A model generated the notes under the pieces. It had not been told where the DNA came from. It made no database searches and worked only from the letters and a program-made list of their open reading frames with translations. Of a stretch of DNA of 64,000 nt, positions 1-12,067 are shown in pieces. The stretch lies in NCBI GenBank assembly GCA_017165825.1, contig CM029382.1, positions 24,219,586 through 24,283,585 on the forward strand, in the 5' to 3' direction. The position numbers and the translations under genes were made by a program. This DNA is from Hepsetus odoe (taxonomy: Eukaryota; Chordata; Actinopteri; Characiformes; Hepsetidae). How positions within the stretch are numbered: the first letter of the stretch is position 1; each line of letters opens with the position of its first letter.

Positions 1-2081
1 GTCTTGGATTGAGTCTGTGGACCAATCCGTGTTTGCCATTTTTTCTGCAATGGGATCACATGAAATGGACCTAAATCTAGAATATACTATTGTTAAAATA
101 GGAACTGGAATGATGAAAGTTAAAGAAGATGCAAAGCAATGACAATTTCAACACAGAAACGACAATAAATGCAGCACTAAAGTAGGCCAGCTCCACTAAT
201 ACATCTCGTTTGACAGCATCATCCAAATTAGTCATGTATTAGTAAATAGGCAGACTATGTGTGTTCTAGTTTAATGTTAAACTTTGTTATAAATTGGACA
301 CATTAATGTAACCATGAGATTTGCATGCTGTTGTTCCAGATTTTTCTCCATATGTATTATATCGCTTCACCAAATTCATCTGGAACAGCAAGAAGGTCTA
401 TTTTTCATTTATTTCACCCTGTATATATAAATAAGTTCATAGATAATGGGCAAATCATCCATAACCATCAACCTGTCCGCCATTCTTCTTGGGAAGGAAC
501 CTGTTTTGGGAATTGAGTTTAGTGGTGTTCTCAGAAAATCTTTTGAACTAGCACTTCAATTAGATTCTGATTGGTTGCCACCGATGGTGTCTGGATCATT
601 AATTCAAGCCATGGCTTCCATGGTGCTCTCAACTCTCCAATTGACGATGCCATGTCATGGCAACCTATGATGTCCAGAAAAGATAAAATATGTTAACCTG
701 ATGTATAACAGTTAAGTTTTAACTGATTCTCATTTCTGTCTGCTAAAACAAACACACCATCATGAACATGTCAAACTGAGGACATTAGTTTGATTTGTAA
801 CCTACGTTATGGGGACATTTTATAATATGAGGACTTTTTAAAATAAACTTTGCCCATAGCAGTGCTACTAAAAGAGCATTAATTTCATTGGCTAAGGTAT
901 AGAAATTGATGCTCTTTACACAGAAGCTTTGCTTTTACTGACCAATGAAGAGCAGCTCTATTGGTCTTTTTAAGCAAAATCTTTAAAAGAAGTAACAAAG
1001 CTATAGTATATTAGGGATTGATTGTTTGTGGATTTGATGATGGTTTACATGGTTTGAGCTTAATTATGGGCAACAAATGCTTAAATAATATATTTTTTAT
1101 TAAACACCATTTGAAAAATAGCCTTTAACAGTATATCAGAATTATAGCAGGATAGAATTTTTAGATTATTTTTTTCCCACAGCCATGAGGCTCTTCATTC
1201 AGGAAAATTTGTTCAAAGGCAACCTGTCACGTTAGTACTTGAACATAGTGCTGACCCATAATAGTATAAATTATGATAAATTACAACACATCAACACTTC
1301 CAGTGGTATTCACTGTAATAAGTACATTTTGTATTAAATCTTAAAAATCTAATCTCAATTAAATCTTTACAATTTTTCTATTTTTATTCTATATTTTTTC
1401 TTATCCTTATTTTATTATTCTGTTCTGTTGCTTTTATTCTACCTAATTACCTTGGGCTATCTAAAAAAAGAATGATCCAGGGATACTTTTAACTGCCGAC
1501 TTTACTTGCATAACTGTGTACATGACAAATAAAGTTTTTTATTTTTCTATTTAACATGTTCTAGGGCTCAAGCTTATTTCACTGCTTTCCCCAGTGTCCC
1601 AGTCCTTGTTATGATCAAGTTTTGGAGTGTTCACAGCTCTCTAAATGTGTATTATTCAAAGTGCACTCCAAACAGTTTTACGAGAGGCTTCCCAGAATGC
1701 ACTGTGAATTATCAACAAGATGTCTTGGCAAGTGACTAAAACGGACCATAAATGTAGATATTACTAAAAAATGAGAGTCAAACAAGACGCCCAGAGAGCT
1801 GTTTCTCAACAATATACTAAATTTAAAAAAAAAATCAAAATGAATAGAATTGAGTGTTGGTTCAGAAACTTTACAGAGTACTGTAGACAGTTGATAGCAA
1901 CTGAATTTTGCATTAGTGTGCAACGTCATTAAAAATCAGCTTTGCAGCCATGGGCTCCAGTTTTCTATATTGCTTGGCAGAAGAGTGTGATTAAGATGCA
2001 TATTGACATATTTCTCAATTTGGATTTTGTTGCAATTGTTTAATAAGCAATAATTCCTGTTAGCTGTGTTTTAAACCATAA
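1..2081. other. AT-rich non-coding DNA
   Basis: No exon, RNA gene or intact element is recognisable. Short open frames at 325-516, 446-670 and 1678-1929 have no known domain. The stretch at about 1371-1545 is T-rich and ends in TGACAAATAAAGTTTTTT, which resembles the AATAAA-bearing 3' end of teleost LINEs, but it could equally be chance. A ZNF143-like motif (TTCCCAGAATGCACTGTG) lies at 1689-1706. Confidence 0.6.
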
Positions 2082-2326
2082 TGGAAGTGAAAGTAACAAC
2101 TTGTCATTGTGAAAAACAGCACACATTGAACCACGACGAAATGCAGCATCTGCATTTAACCCATGCCATGCAACAGGGGGCAGCTATTTAAAATGCCCAG
2201 GGAGCAGTGATGGAAACAGTATCTTACTCAGGGGTACCTCAAGGCAAACTACTGGTCTGGAATTCAAATCCACGACCTTCCAATCCTGTGGTCAACTCCC
2301 TAAACACTAGGCCACCACTGCCATAA
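2082..2326 (-). mobile_element. tRNA-derived SINE, family B
   Basis: On the minus strand this begins with a tRNA-like head (GGCCTAGTG box, then a decayed B box near 2260-2275). The body contains a GAGCAAGGTACC-like block and a CACTGCTCCC block, and it ends in a GTCACTTTCACTTC-type tail, seen here in reverse as AAGTGAAAGTAACAACTTG. The same layout recurs about 15 times in the window, which defines the family internally. This copy is full length but diverged. Confidence 0.85.
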
Positions 2327-4085
2327 CTGAATTTGTCTCACCCCTAATCATGAAAAAGTACCAACTAACACATGACCTTGAGTAGTTTATGGTTTAATAA
2401 AAACATAAAACAAAACCTTTTTATTTTATTTGTATTTTCTTTCATTGTTTTGTTTCCTTTCTTCATAACAAGCATTGGTAGTACTGTGTTGATAGTTTTA
2501 TGCGAGAAAATGCAGAATTTGGACACTTTCATTTGATGCCATGTAATAATTTATAATAAAGTTTTGATGAGATTGTTGAACTTTAATGCTATAATAATCA
2601 ATCAGTGCAGATTAGTAGGTTTGCCTACAGAGCAGCACTGGTAGATGATTGACTGGGTTCTTGAAGGGTTTTCCTATTTTTTGCAGAAGATTTCAACCCC
2701 TGACCTTACCAATGAGACACTCAAAAACAAAAGACAAGGTTAAGAATAAGAATCTGGAATCTCTTAAAAAGCCAATTTTCTTTGCTTTTTATGTTTTAGC
2801 AACTCTTTTGGGGGCTATTTTTAAAAAGTACTTTTAAAGAACCATTTACGGGTTTTTTTCCATCATAGAAAAGAAGGTTAACCCAGCACCTGCCTTTACA
2901 GGCAGCTTTTTCAGCTGACCGAGAACCCTGTTTTTGTACACCATTTTTTACTATATCTTCTTTTTCTACAGCAAACCTTTCTGCTGGGTGGGAAAACCAG
3001 CAGTAATCAAAATTATTCAGGCTTAGCTCAGCGGCTTCAGGTCAATAGGTTTGCTCTGCTGACTCACACGCTTCATCATGTTTTATGAAATCCTGCAGAA
3101 TGTCCAAGTTCAGCTCTGTTCTGCAGCCCTCTGCCCGCTGTTCAGTCAAAGGGTTTGTTCTGTTTTTATCATTCACATCAGAACTTTAATTTTTTGCTAT
3201 TTTTAAGCAATTTTGAAGTACAGGAGTGATCAGATGAGTGGTGTTTCCTACACACACACACACACACAGCACAGGTATTAAAAGCTAGACTAAATAAATA
3301 AAAACAGCATAAATAATAATAATGGTCTAAATAAATGAATAAATAAATAATAAAAGGCTGTATAATAAATTGTATTAAAATGTTATAAAAAGCTATAAAA
3401 AGTTATGTTTCATAACAGGACCAAATAACAATAGCTGTTATTTAAATATTTATTTCTCTAAATGTTGAATTCATATTTTTAAACCTTTTAAAGCATTCTT
3501 TAATTATTATTTATTGTGTATGAAACAAAAAATATACACTTTTTCTTAAAACATCTATATTTTCTGGCTGCCCTTAGAAGAAAATAGAGCCACTACATTC
3601 AGCTGCTGGGATGTGTTGCATCACCTTCTGCAATAAATCTGATTTCAAAGGATCTGTCAGCGACAGAAAACCTGCAGTATTGGATGTTTCAGCTTTAATT
3701 TCAGCAACGGCACAAAGGTGGAAGATATTATAATTTTATGGGGGTTATTATGGGATGGATGTCATTTTTCCAGTAAGATGTCACTTCACAACCATCCACT
3801 CCTAAGTGGGGCTCTAAAAGCTAGGGATCATTTTGTCTCCTCTACAAATGAAATGGGGTTTCCTTTTTTGGAGAACAGTTGAAGCATGTTGGAGAAGAGG
3901 ATAGGAGGGTTAGTTGGGAATGGCTCATCTGTGTCATTATCAGGTCCGCGCTAAAATCCCTTTCAAAGTTATTTAATGTCATTTTTAGCTGAAGTCTGTG
4001 TTTAGGGAATGCTTAGAAACATTGGTCTAAGCACAGAATCTCTTCAGACTGGATCATTTGGGGTCAGATTCCATTGTTTGGCATG
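2327..4085. other. AT-rich non-coding DNA with short simple repeats
   Basis: A (CA)n tract lies near 3250-3269 and AAAT/AATA-rich low-complexity sequence at 3290-3420. The stretch 2860-3200 is less AT-rich and could be slowly evolving, but carries no recognisable element. The open frame 2649-2837 is not recognisable. Confidence 0.55.
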
Positions 4086-4515
4086 TCAGAGATTATGGAA
4101 ATGCTGTGAAAACTACTCTACATGTAAACTCTACATTAAACAAAACTGGGTTAAAATAATAGAACTGGAAAAATCTCAAATTTGATTGGTTGCATTTCAG
4201 ATATGCAGAATATCCAACTGCACTTAATTTAGTTTGTGTTAAGCTTTATTAATTGCAGTATTTCACTAAACAACTATTTGTGTTTTTATATAACATTACT
4301 TTAATACACTTTTTATAGCTGAATGCTCTGTAAAAGTAATTTTATTAAAATAATTTTTAGATATCATCCCTGATGGAATAGAACCTTGTATCTTGTAAGA
4401 GAAGAGAAGAGAAAAACATTTTGACTTTTCATAATGACTTATTTTCTTGTCATCAAATGCAGACATAGTGGAAGTAAGAGCTAAAATTGTTTGGCGTGTA
4501 TATTCATAGGCCAAA
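4086..4515. repeat. Local duplication, copy 1 (no SINE)
   Basis: This segment aligns in order with 5535-6178: shared GTCAGAGATTATGGAAATG, then AAATCTCAAA...TTGGTTGCATTT, then AATATCC...CCAACT, then TTTATTAATTGCA and ATTTCACTAAACAACTAT, then ATC-CCTGATGG, GAGAAGAGAAAA and GCATAGTGGAA-type blocks. The two copies differ by many substitutions and small gaps, so the duplication is old. Copy 1 has an uninterrupted CCAACTGCA where copy 2 has a SINE. Confidence 0.8.
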
Positions 4516-5534
4516 GATTGAGCAGCATTTGGTCAAATGATATATGCTAAGGGATATATGCAAAGTTAAAGTAAGGAAACACTATCTAAAACTATAACTA
4601 AATACATAAATAAACAAATACATCCATAAATTATATATCATGTGCAAATGTTTAAGTACATGTTAGATTTTTTTGGCAATGTGTTCATGAATATCCATAT
4701 TTGATCTCTGAAAAAATTAGAATTTATTTTCACCCCCTCCAGCTTTGCCTGGAAGAGGAAATATTAATACCTTTTTAAAACCCAGTGAAACCTTTTCCCT
4801 ACCAAATGTTAAGTGAAAGTTCAATCTGTTTTCTATTCTATTTCATAAGAAATACTTGCAAACCTCAGGTAGAATCTAAAATAGGAATGAATTCTGATGG
4901 TAAATGATTTGTATGTCTGCAAATTACATCCAACCACTTCAAGGCAAAAAATATTTTATGTCCACATCATCCCACATTAAAATGAAACAAATAACCTGCT
5001 AATCAGCCCCCAACTCTGAGGTTGGTCTGTAGTGTGATAGGAGTTGGATAAGATATTACAACTATTTTAGCTTTTTGTTTATTTTGTGTTTCATGCTTTG
5101 TGAGCTAGTCACTACAATCTTTAGGACAATCCATCACCCACTGGGAGAAACAATCTGCCAATTAGTAGACTGTTGAAAACGGTCCTCAGAGTTATTTTGT
5201 TTAGTCTTAGCTCCAAATTTTTGATGAATGTTTTGATGAATGTGGTGATTCAGGCCTAATAGTAATGCAGACACAGCTCGGCTCATAGTTATGAGAGTGA
5301 ATGGACAGAAGAAAGGATATAAAACCCAAATTACCCAGAGTTCACTCTGTGCTTTGTCCGGAGGGAGTTTACAAGGTATCAAAACGAGTCTTTAATCGCA
5401 ACTGATATATTTCTACAATAACGTCTCTTAAGACCTTTACCAAAAAGTATCATTTTTTACCAGTTTTAATCCGGAAAATGTGAAGACTGGTTGGAATAAA
5501 TGTTTTAAAATGTCTTTGTAGGTCAATGTCAACT
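4516..5534. other. Non-coding spacer between the duplicated copies
   Basis: AT-rich sequence without a recognisable gene or element. The minus-strand open frame at 5134-5382 has no known domain. Confidence 0.55.
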
Positions 5535-6178
5535 GTCAGAGATTATGGAAATGAGAGTAAAAGAAACTGGGTTAGAATAACAGAATTGAAGAAATCTCAA
5601 AATTTGTTTGGTTGCATTTTAACTGGGTGAATATCCTCAATCCAACTAAGTGAAAGTGACAACCCTTGTCATTGCGAGGTCACAGCACTGTGCTCAGTGA
5701 ACCACAATGAAATTGGACTTCTGCATTTTACCCACACACACACACCGTGCAGCTATTGAAAGCACCTGGGGAGCAGTGACGGGGACGGTACCTTGCTCAA
5801 GGGTACCTCAGGGCAACCTACTGGTGAGGGAATCGAACCCACAATCTTCCGAGCCAGGGGCAACTCCCTAACCACTAGACCGCTGCTGCCCCAACTGCAG
5901 TTCATTTCGTTTTCTTTATTAATTGCAATATTTCACAAAGCAACTATACGTAATATGTTTTTGTAAAAAAAAAAAAAAGCTTAAATGCAATGTTCTGTAA
6001 CAGAAATTGTATCAACATATTTATTAGATATCCCTGATGGTAAAACCTTTTATCTCCAAAGAGAAAAGAAGAGAAAAGCATTTTAACTTTTCGTAATGAC
6101 ATATTTTTGGATCATTTCTTTTCATCGTGAAATGCAGGCATAGTGGAAACAAAAGCTAGAACTGTTTCATTGTGTAAA
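5535..6178. repeat. Local duplication, copy 2 (SINE-filled)
   Basis: Second copy of the segment at 4086-4515, in the same orientation and about 1.45 kb downstream. It is about 245 bases longer because a family B SINE (5649-5893) sits inside it. On either side of the SINE the match to copy 1 resumes. A pure A-tract of 14 bases at about 5967-5980 is also specific to this copy. Confidence 0.8.
5649..5893 (-). mobile_element. tRNA-derived SINE, family B, inside a duplicated segment
   Basis: Full-length copy on the minus strand: tRNA-like head near 5893 with B box GGGTTCGATTCC (in reverse at about 5829-5840), GAGCAAGGTACC block, CACTGCTCCC block and AGTGACTTTCACTT-type tail. A short direct repeat (CAACT) flanks it on both sides and is present once at the matching place in copy 1, as expected for a target-site duplication. 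Confidence 0.88.
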
Positions 6179-6354
6179 AACAAAAAGACAAAAACACAAT
6201 TTGTTCTCTAAAAAAAATGTATCAATGTACATATAAAAAAACTAAAACCTTAAACCTGTAACCTAAGAATAAAGCAATTTAAATAATGACCATTTTTCTA
6301 ATAATTCAGTGAGGTTTATGATTTAAGACCTGCTTCTTATCTGAATTCTGAACT

Positions 6355-6720
6355 TGGTCAGTTAGAATTTGTTGACTTGTTTTTAAAGGTGTTTACACGT
6401 TCCTGAAAGGAATCGGGTTTTGATTAGTTGTTCCTAAGGGAAGATTTGACACGTCGGGGGAAAATCCTCTGCAATGATAAACAGTATCCCTCACAGATCG
6501 AATATTCAAAAGGAAAGGCCGAGTTCTTTGCATCAACGTGGAAGAACTTCATCGTTGAATGTGGCTTGGCTTCCAAATAGGCTCGATAAGCACATTACTC
6601 ATTTATATGCAAATTCTCAAAGGCCACACATCAGGCATTATCTCCTCTTCAGCAGATTCGCTGTGGTTCTGCCGCCTGCTGTTAGAGAGGAGTCTCCGGG
6701 TCTGAAGCTGTGATAAAACT
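6355..6720. promoter_or_regulatory. Possible conserved non-coding element (CNE)
   Basis: Balanced base composition in AT-rich surroundings, no repeat signature, and several homeodomain or POU-like words, including the octamer-type ATATGCAAAT near 6607-6616 and CAATGATAAAC near 6472. These are features typical of developmental enhancers in fish, but conservation cannot be seen from one sequence. The open frame at 6474-6713 has no known domain. Confidence 0.25.
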
Positions 6721-8510
6721 GCAACTTTGTGCTACATAAAGAACCTACATTGTTTTATAGGAGAAAGAAAATCAGGTCAAATTGTCTCCAACAGATACAC
6801 TCAGATTTGAGATCTTACTTTATGCTTTATTTCAGCACGAAGATAATGTAGAATTGTCCAGAATTAACATTAATGCTTAAAAATAAGACCAAAGTTATAG
6901 AAAGTTAAAAAGTCAGTAAGAACTAATCTAGACCAAATATGTGAAATTTCTAATTATTTTATTATTTGTTTTTTTAAAAACATTTTTGTTAATTTAATCA
7001 TAATTGTTTAAAGTATTCACTTAGATCTAGCTCCATTGTTATAGAGATTATTTTGCAAAACTGCACTACCTTGTGCCATTAAATATAAAATATAAATATA
7101 AAATATAAATATGAATATTCAAAATAAAATAATATATTTCATATTGAATGCAAATAAAGCAATATTTCATACAATCTTAAACTTCATTTTAAAATCTAAA
7201 TCTTTAAATGAGCACAATTTTATCAAATAATTGATCAAATAATTGATCAAATTGGTTTTAAGTCAGTTTAATAAACAAAACCTGGGTAAAACATATTCTG
7301 CTGTTTTAGATACTTCGCAGCTTGTTTTTAATATTCAAACTAATGCCCATCAAACTGATCTATAATATCTAAGATTCTGTTACATTTTAACCTAAAACCA
7401 GCCAAAATTTTAAATCTAATCCCAAACTAACTCCACTACTCTTCATAATGCACAGCTTCCCTTAACAATGTGGACAATCTATTGGGGACCAAAGAAAATG
7501 TCATTTTTAGACCTTGGATTTAAGGTCTGTTATTTAAGCTTTTATTCAGTACATTGAAGGCCAACTACAGAAATGTTGAATTCTAGATTTGTATGATCCA
7601 GAAAAAGTTATATTCATCAACTTCATAGCCAAATTCAAGTCACTTGTCATCCAACCCAATATCACCAAGAATGTGTAGGAATTCCAATGAGCGAGAACAA
7701 TTTCCCTGCCATTTTACACAAATGAAGTCATTATAGAGGCTACAAGCATAGCCTGACCCCTTTAACCTTTCCTGGCTTTCATAGCAGAATCACAGTGAAC
7801 AAGACGGGAGGAGAATACCAGTTTTGCCCTCCTAGAACGTATTTTCTGATGGTTTATGTCACTGTGCTCAAGCATGCTCAGGAATAAGCAATGTGCCTTG
7901 TATTGCAAAGCCAGAATTGACAGTAATCAGGGTCAAGTTTGAGGATTTCTGGACACTTTTATTTCCATTTTTTCATTCCTAGGTTTGCCGTGTTACAGCT
8001 TCAGAATTACATTACGAGCTACCAAATCTGCCAATTGAAAAACATACTCTTATCTCATCCCTGGGAATGTAAGGGTTGTATAGAAGCCCCGCAGCCTGCT
8101 TTCAGGCCAGTAGGAGTGTGATAGATAAACCTGGAATTGAACTGATTGCAGCAGTGGTTGTTTATCCAGTTTCTCCAGATAATCGACCATATGTGTTAAA
8201 CTGTATCAAGTCCCTGTGTGAAACAAGGCTACCGGGGATTTCAATGGATTGACCAAAATGTCAACAGTCAAGTAACCTAAACTATGTTATGCTGCATACT
8301 TTCTAATTAAATACAAATTTCAGGGACCTGGACCAGGGATCGTCTTGTATCTCTGAAGTGCAATATTAGTGGTGACCTGACCTTTTAAATCGAAAATTTA
8401 CATTTTATTAAAAAAGTCACTTTTAGGCTTAGGTTTGATCAAGATCAGAAAATCCAGCTCTAAAGTCAGGCTCTTCCAACAACATGGAGTTGCTACAATG
8501 TGTGAAGCAT
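6721..8510. other. AT-rich non-coding DNA
   Basis: Very AT-rich between 6880 and 7330, with AAATATAAAATATA-type low complexity at 7080-7110 and a short tandem ATCAAATAATTG at about 7225-7250. From 7330 to 8510 the sequence is unremarkable. No gene is recognised. Confidence 0.55.
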
Positions 8511-8512
8511 TT

Positions 8513-8543
<31 letters not shown>

Positions 8544-8560
8544 GCTTCTCACCCACTCTT

Positions 8561-8606
<46 letters not shown>

Positions 8607-8638
8607 TCTCTCTCTCTCTTAAAAACAAAATAATAAGA
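8511..8638. repeat. CT/TTTC microsatellite, left arm of a long inverted repeat
   Basis: (TTTC)n at 8511-8543 is followed by TGCTTCTCACCCACTC (8542-8557), then (TC)n at 8563-8620 and a short A-rich end. The whole order is the reverse complement of 8680-8794: GAGTGGGTGAGAAGCA and GAAA repeats appear there after a GA tract. Open frames read through it on both strands as Ser/Leu or Arg/Glu repeats; these are artefacts. Confidence 0.9.
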
Positions 8639-8695
8639 AAATTAAGGCATGGCTAGAAAGAGATATTGAAATATGTTCCTTTCTTTCTTATTTGC

Positions 8696-8745
<50 letters not shown>

Positions 8746-8882
8746 GAGGAGAGGAGAAAAGAGTGGGTGAGAAGCAGAAAGAAAGAAAGAAAGATGATAG
8801 AGAATGAGAAAAAAGAAGAGTGAAAGAAAATGAAGGTATGGCTAGAAGGAGATAATGAAATATGTTTCTTTTTCTTATTTGC

Positions 8883-8930
<48 letters not shown>

Positions 8931-9045
8931 AGGACAAACAAAAGAAAGAAAGAAAGAAAGAAAATTAGAAGAAAAAGAAGGTACTGCTAGAAAGATAATG
9001 AAATTTCTTTCTTTCTTTCTTGCTTTATGAGACAGAGAACAAAAA
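8639..9045. repeat. GA-rich tandem block, three diverged units of about 180 bp
   Basis: Units start near 8639, 8823 and 8962. Each opens with an AAATGAAGGTATGGCTAGAA-type block, then GATAATGAAAT, a CTTTCTTT tract, TTGCTTTTAAGA and a GA run (8699-8743, 8887-8926, lost in unit 3), then AGTGGGT(G/T)AGAA and GAAA repeats. The GA runs are nearly pure homopurine on one strand. Confidence 0.85.
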
Positions 9046-9507
9046 GTGGGTTAGAAACACAAAGAAAACCTTATGCAACTTCAAAGGCCAAAAAGCAGAG
9101 AGCTTTTAAAGCAGAGATATCGGGTATTCAGTGGTGGGACAGGCTTCCAGCACATCACAAGAAATTGAACTCAGATCTTCTCAACACATATCTGAATCTT
9201 AAACACATTCCGACTGTGGGAGTAAACTGACAGAACATCACATCCCGAAGTAATGGAGAAAATATTATTTATTTATTGAGTTCAGATACTGTTTAGTAAA
9301 AACATAAGAAACAAACTAATTCACATCATTCAGTTCTCAAATGTACTTAAGAATCATTCATTCATTCATTCCTTTCCAAGCTTGTTTATCTGGGACCGGG
9401 TCATGGTGGTATCTGGCTAAGGATGTCAGGTCAGATGTCCCTTTCCTTTGATTTAGGAATCGGTTTTGTTGAAGGATCTGTTTGATGAAATCTGGACTTC
9501 AGTACTG
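9046..9507. other. Non-coding, with a short dispersed-repeat remnant
   Basis: At about 9350-9412 an ATTC run is followed by AAGCTTGTTTATCTGGGACC and GGGTCATGGTGG, a pattern common in teleost genomes after CATT/CATC runs. It is too short to classify. Confidence 0.4.
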
Positions 9508-9638
9508 AAATGATTATTTGTCCTTGTGAAACACAACCTCGGCCCAAGTGTTCATCGGTGCAAACTACTGATCTGGGCTTCGAACTCACAACCTTCTGAT
9601 CCTGGGGCCTCATCTCCAAACACTAGACCATCAGAGCC
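9508..9638 (-). mobile_element. tRNA-derived SINE, family B, degraded
   Basis: Minus-strand relic: head at 9638 with CTAGTG box and a decayed B box (GGTTGTGAGTTCGAAG read in reverse), then a shortened body with a ACAAGGACAAATAATCA end. The middle block with GAGCAAGGTACC is largely deleted. The open frame 9431-9619 lies on this relic and is not a gene. Confidence 0.65.
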
Positions 9639-10489
9639 TAAAAGTCCTTTCTGGTAGCCGTTTTCACTTTTTCAAGCCTCATGTGTTTTAATAAGGAAAT
9701 CTCAACGAATTGACTGATAACAAAGTCCACCCTGGCCTTCGTATCTCAGTGGTAGTCACTGTGGGAAGAACTTCATAAGGAAAGTTAAGATCTTTCACCA
9801 GACCAGGGAGCACCAGGTCCACCCTGCCTTGACATTTGGAAGAAATTTCAAGTTTTATTTACACTGATGTCAACATTAGCTGTGCTACAGAGAAACCATT
9901 GAGGCAAACTACACAGCGGTAATAAGTTCAGCAAAAAGAATTATTTGTGACATTAGGACCCCGCTGTATCACATTTAGGCTACTAGCCGAAGTCCTCCTG
10001 TACCAGTATAATTAATCACACACTGAAACGCTCCAGTGAACGACTGCATTAATAGTGTTCAATTATTCTTCCAACGACTGCTCATGCTTTATCCCAAACT
10101 CCCAGTCTACACTATTCCCTTTAGAGCTCCCTGTCTCTCCATAATAATAATGTTTAATTCAGGCTGAAAATCTTTCTTCAACTTACAATTCGTGATGCAG
10201 AAGATGTTTAATTACTTTCGAGGGATGATTTACAGAGAGTTTGAATTCATGGACCAAGTTTTGAGTTGCAGAATTGCACATTTTGAGTCCAGTAAAACTT
10301 TTAAAGAAAACCAAACCTGATTTAATTCATTCTGGAATAACTGATCAGTAAGAAAAGACATTTGTAGACAGCAAGTTGCTTCATTTATTTATTTATTTAT
10401 CATTTATTCATTTATTCTAATATTATATATGATGATATTCTTAATGACTTTGACTCTTTATCTTATGTTGCTGCACTGTTGACTGTAAA
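9639..10489. other. Non-coding, no recognised element
   Basis: A short ATTT run lies at 10383-10415. The remainder has mixed composition, with no gene, tRNA or repeat signature that I can support. Confidence 0.5.
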
Positions 10490-11250
10490 GTTTCTGCAAG
10501 TTGATGTTTTTTTTTTAGATTGTTGGTAAAGTTTCTGCTGGTTGGTTACTTCTTCAGAGGTTGGAGATTTCTCTTCAGGTTGGTGGATTACCCAAGCTTG
10601 TGCATGTTCAGACTGTCATTAAGGAGTTTCTCTAGTTTGGTGAAGTTTTGCATCGGTGTAGTGAAGGCATGTTGCACTTTTTAATGATTAATGAAATTCC
10701 TCCTAGAGGTTGGTGCAAGAGCTCCTACGGGTTGTTGCAGCTTCTGATAGTTGATGGAGCTCCTACGGGTTGTTGCAGCTTCTGATAGTTGATGGAGCTC
10801 CTACGGGTTGTTGCAGCTTCTGATAGTTGATGGAGCTCCTACGGGTTGTTGCAGCTTCTGATAGTTGATGGAGCTCCTACGGGTTGTTGCAGTTTCTGAT
10901 AGTTGGCGGAGCATCTACAGGTTGTTGCAGGCTCTGATAGTTGGGGGAGCTCCTACAGGTTGTTGCAGGCTCTGATAGTTGGGGGAGCTCCTACAGGTTG
11001 TTGCAGGCTCGGATAGTTGGGGGAGCTCCTACAGGTTGTTGCAGGCTCTGATAGTTGGTGGAGCTCCTACAGGTTGTTGCAGGCTCTGATAGTTGGGGGA
11101 GCTCCTACAGGTTGTTGCAGGCTCGGATAGTTGGTGGAGCTCCTACAGGTTGTTGCAGGCTCTGATAGTTGGGGGAGCTTCTATGGGTTGTTGCAGATTT
11201 TCATTCTTGGTGGAGCTCCTATGTTTGTTGCAGAAGTCAGTGGTGTAGTT
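10490..11250. repeat. 38-bp minisatellite
   Basis: Fourteen in-register units start at 10718, 10756, 10794 and so on to 11212, exactly 38 bases apart. The core is GGAGCTCCTACGGGTTGTTG followed by CAGCTTCTGATAGTTGAT. Units 1-5 carry TACGGG; units 6-12 carry TACAGG and GCTC(T/G)GATAGTTGG(G/T). The CTCGG variant recurs at 10984 and 11098, three units apart, which hints at a higher-order period. From 10490 to 10717 older, strongly diverged units (GTTGGT...AGTTTCT) can be made out. Since 38 is not a multiple of three, the frame at 11131-11379 is accidental. Confidence 0.95.
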
Positions 11251-12060
11251 GGTAGATTTCTTATGAAGTTTCTGATGGTTGGTGAAGTTCATTCAACGTT
11301 GATAAAAGTTTCTGACATTGGTGACCTGAAAGGCACCAGTGGTGTCTTCCAAAACACCTTCTCTCTTGCATTTTGTTAACGAATGTTAGTTTGGTTCAAT
11401 GTAACTGCTTAGAGCTGGTTCTTAGGTTTTGAAAAAAAAGACCTTATGTCTGGGTAAATTTTTTTATTTATGGATAGCACCCTCATGCCACGTGTTTAAA
11501 AGCTTCCAAGACCTAAATTGTGTTCATTTACATTAAAAAATGCTAAAGATTTATCCCAAATTCTACCATAAAATAAAAGCTGGAGATGGTTTCCAAGGGC
11601 TAAGAGCTTGTTTTATTGATTCTGCTGCTCAAACACTACTGCAATTCCTGTTTCAGGTCCAGTCTCCACACTTCAGGTTGGCACCATTCATTTCATGCGT
11701 TGCTGGATTTTGGGACCATGCTTTCCTGCCATGTGAAACAGCAGAATATCTTCAACCTGTTTGGTATGGATGCTGCATTAGAGGGCTCATATTGCTGTTG
11801 CTCTCTTCCGCGCTGCCTGCAGAAAAAGCAAATATCAGTAAATCAAGGTTATGTTGTTCTATGATTGTTCTTTCATGACCTGAGTGTTTGCTTCAGCCAA
11901 GAATCATTATTATGGAGTCCTGGGCAAAAGTCTTACCTACCAAAGTGAGAAAACACTTTTTTTAAAGTAAAGTTAGTGCGCTTTGCTTATATAACATGAT
12001 TAAAATTGCAATTGTTATAAGATAACAGCTAATGTCAGAATCTTCTCCTCCATTTCCTCG
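11251..12060. other. Non-coding, no recognised element
   Basis: Contains overlapping open frames at 11540-11878 (112 residues) and 11616-11864 in different frames, neither with a recognisable domain. No splice or repeat signature stands out. Confidence 0.5.
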
Positions 12061-12067
12061 GCAACCA

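Noticed and set aside
8398..9030. Frames rich in Arg/Glu or Ser/Leu on both strands
   Set aside because: Direct translation of CT/GA microsatellites.
10718..11250. CRISPR-like array (regular 38-bp repeats)
   Set aside because: The whole unit repeats without unique spacers, and the surrounding DNA is vertebrate. It is a minisatellite.
11540..11878. 112-codon frame with Cys-rich end
   Set aside because: No domain recognised, overlapped by another frame in a different phase, no splice signals I can support.
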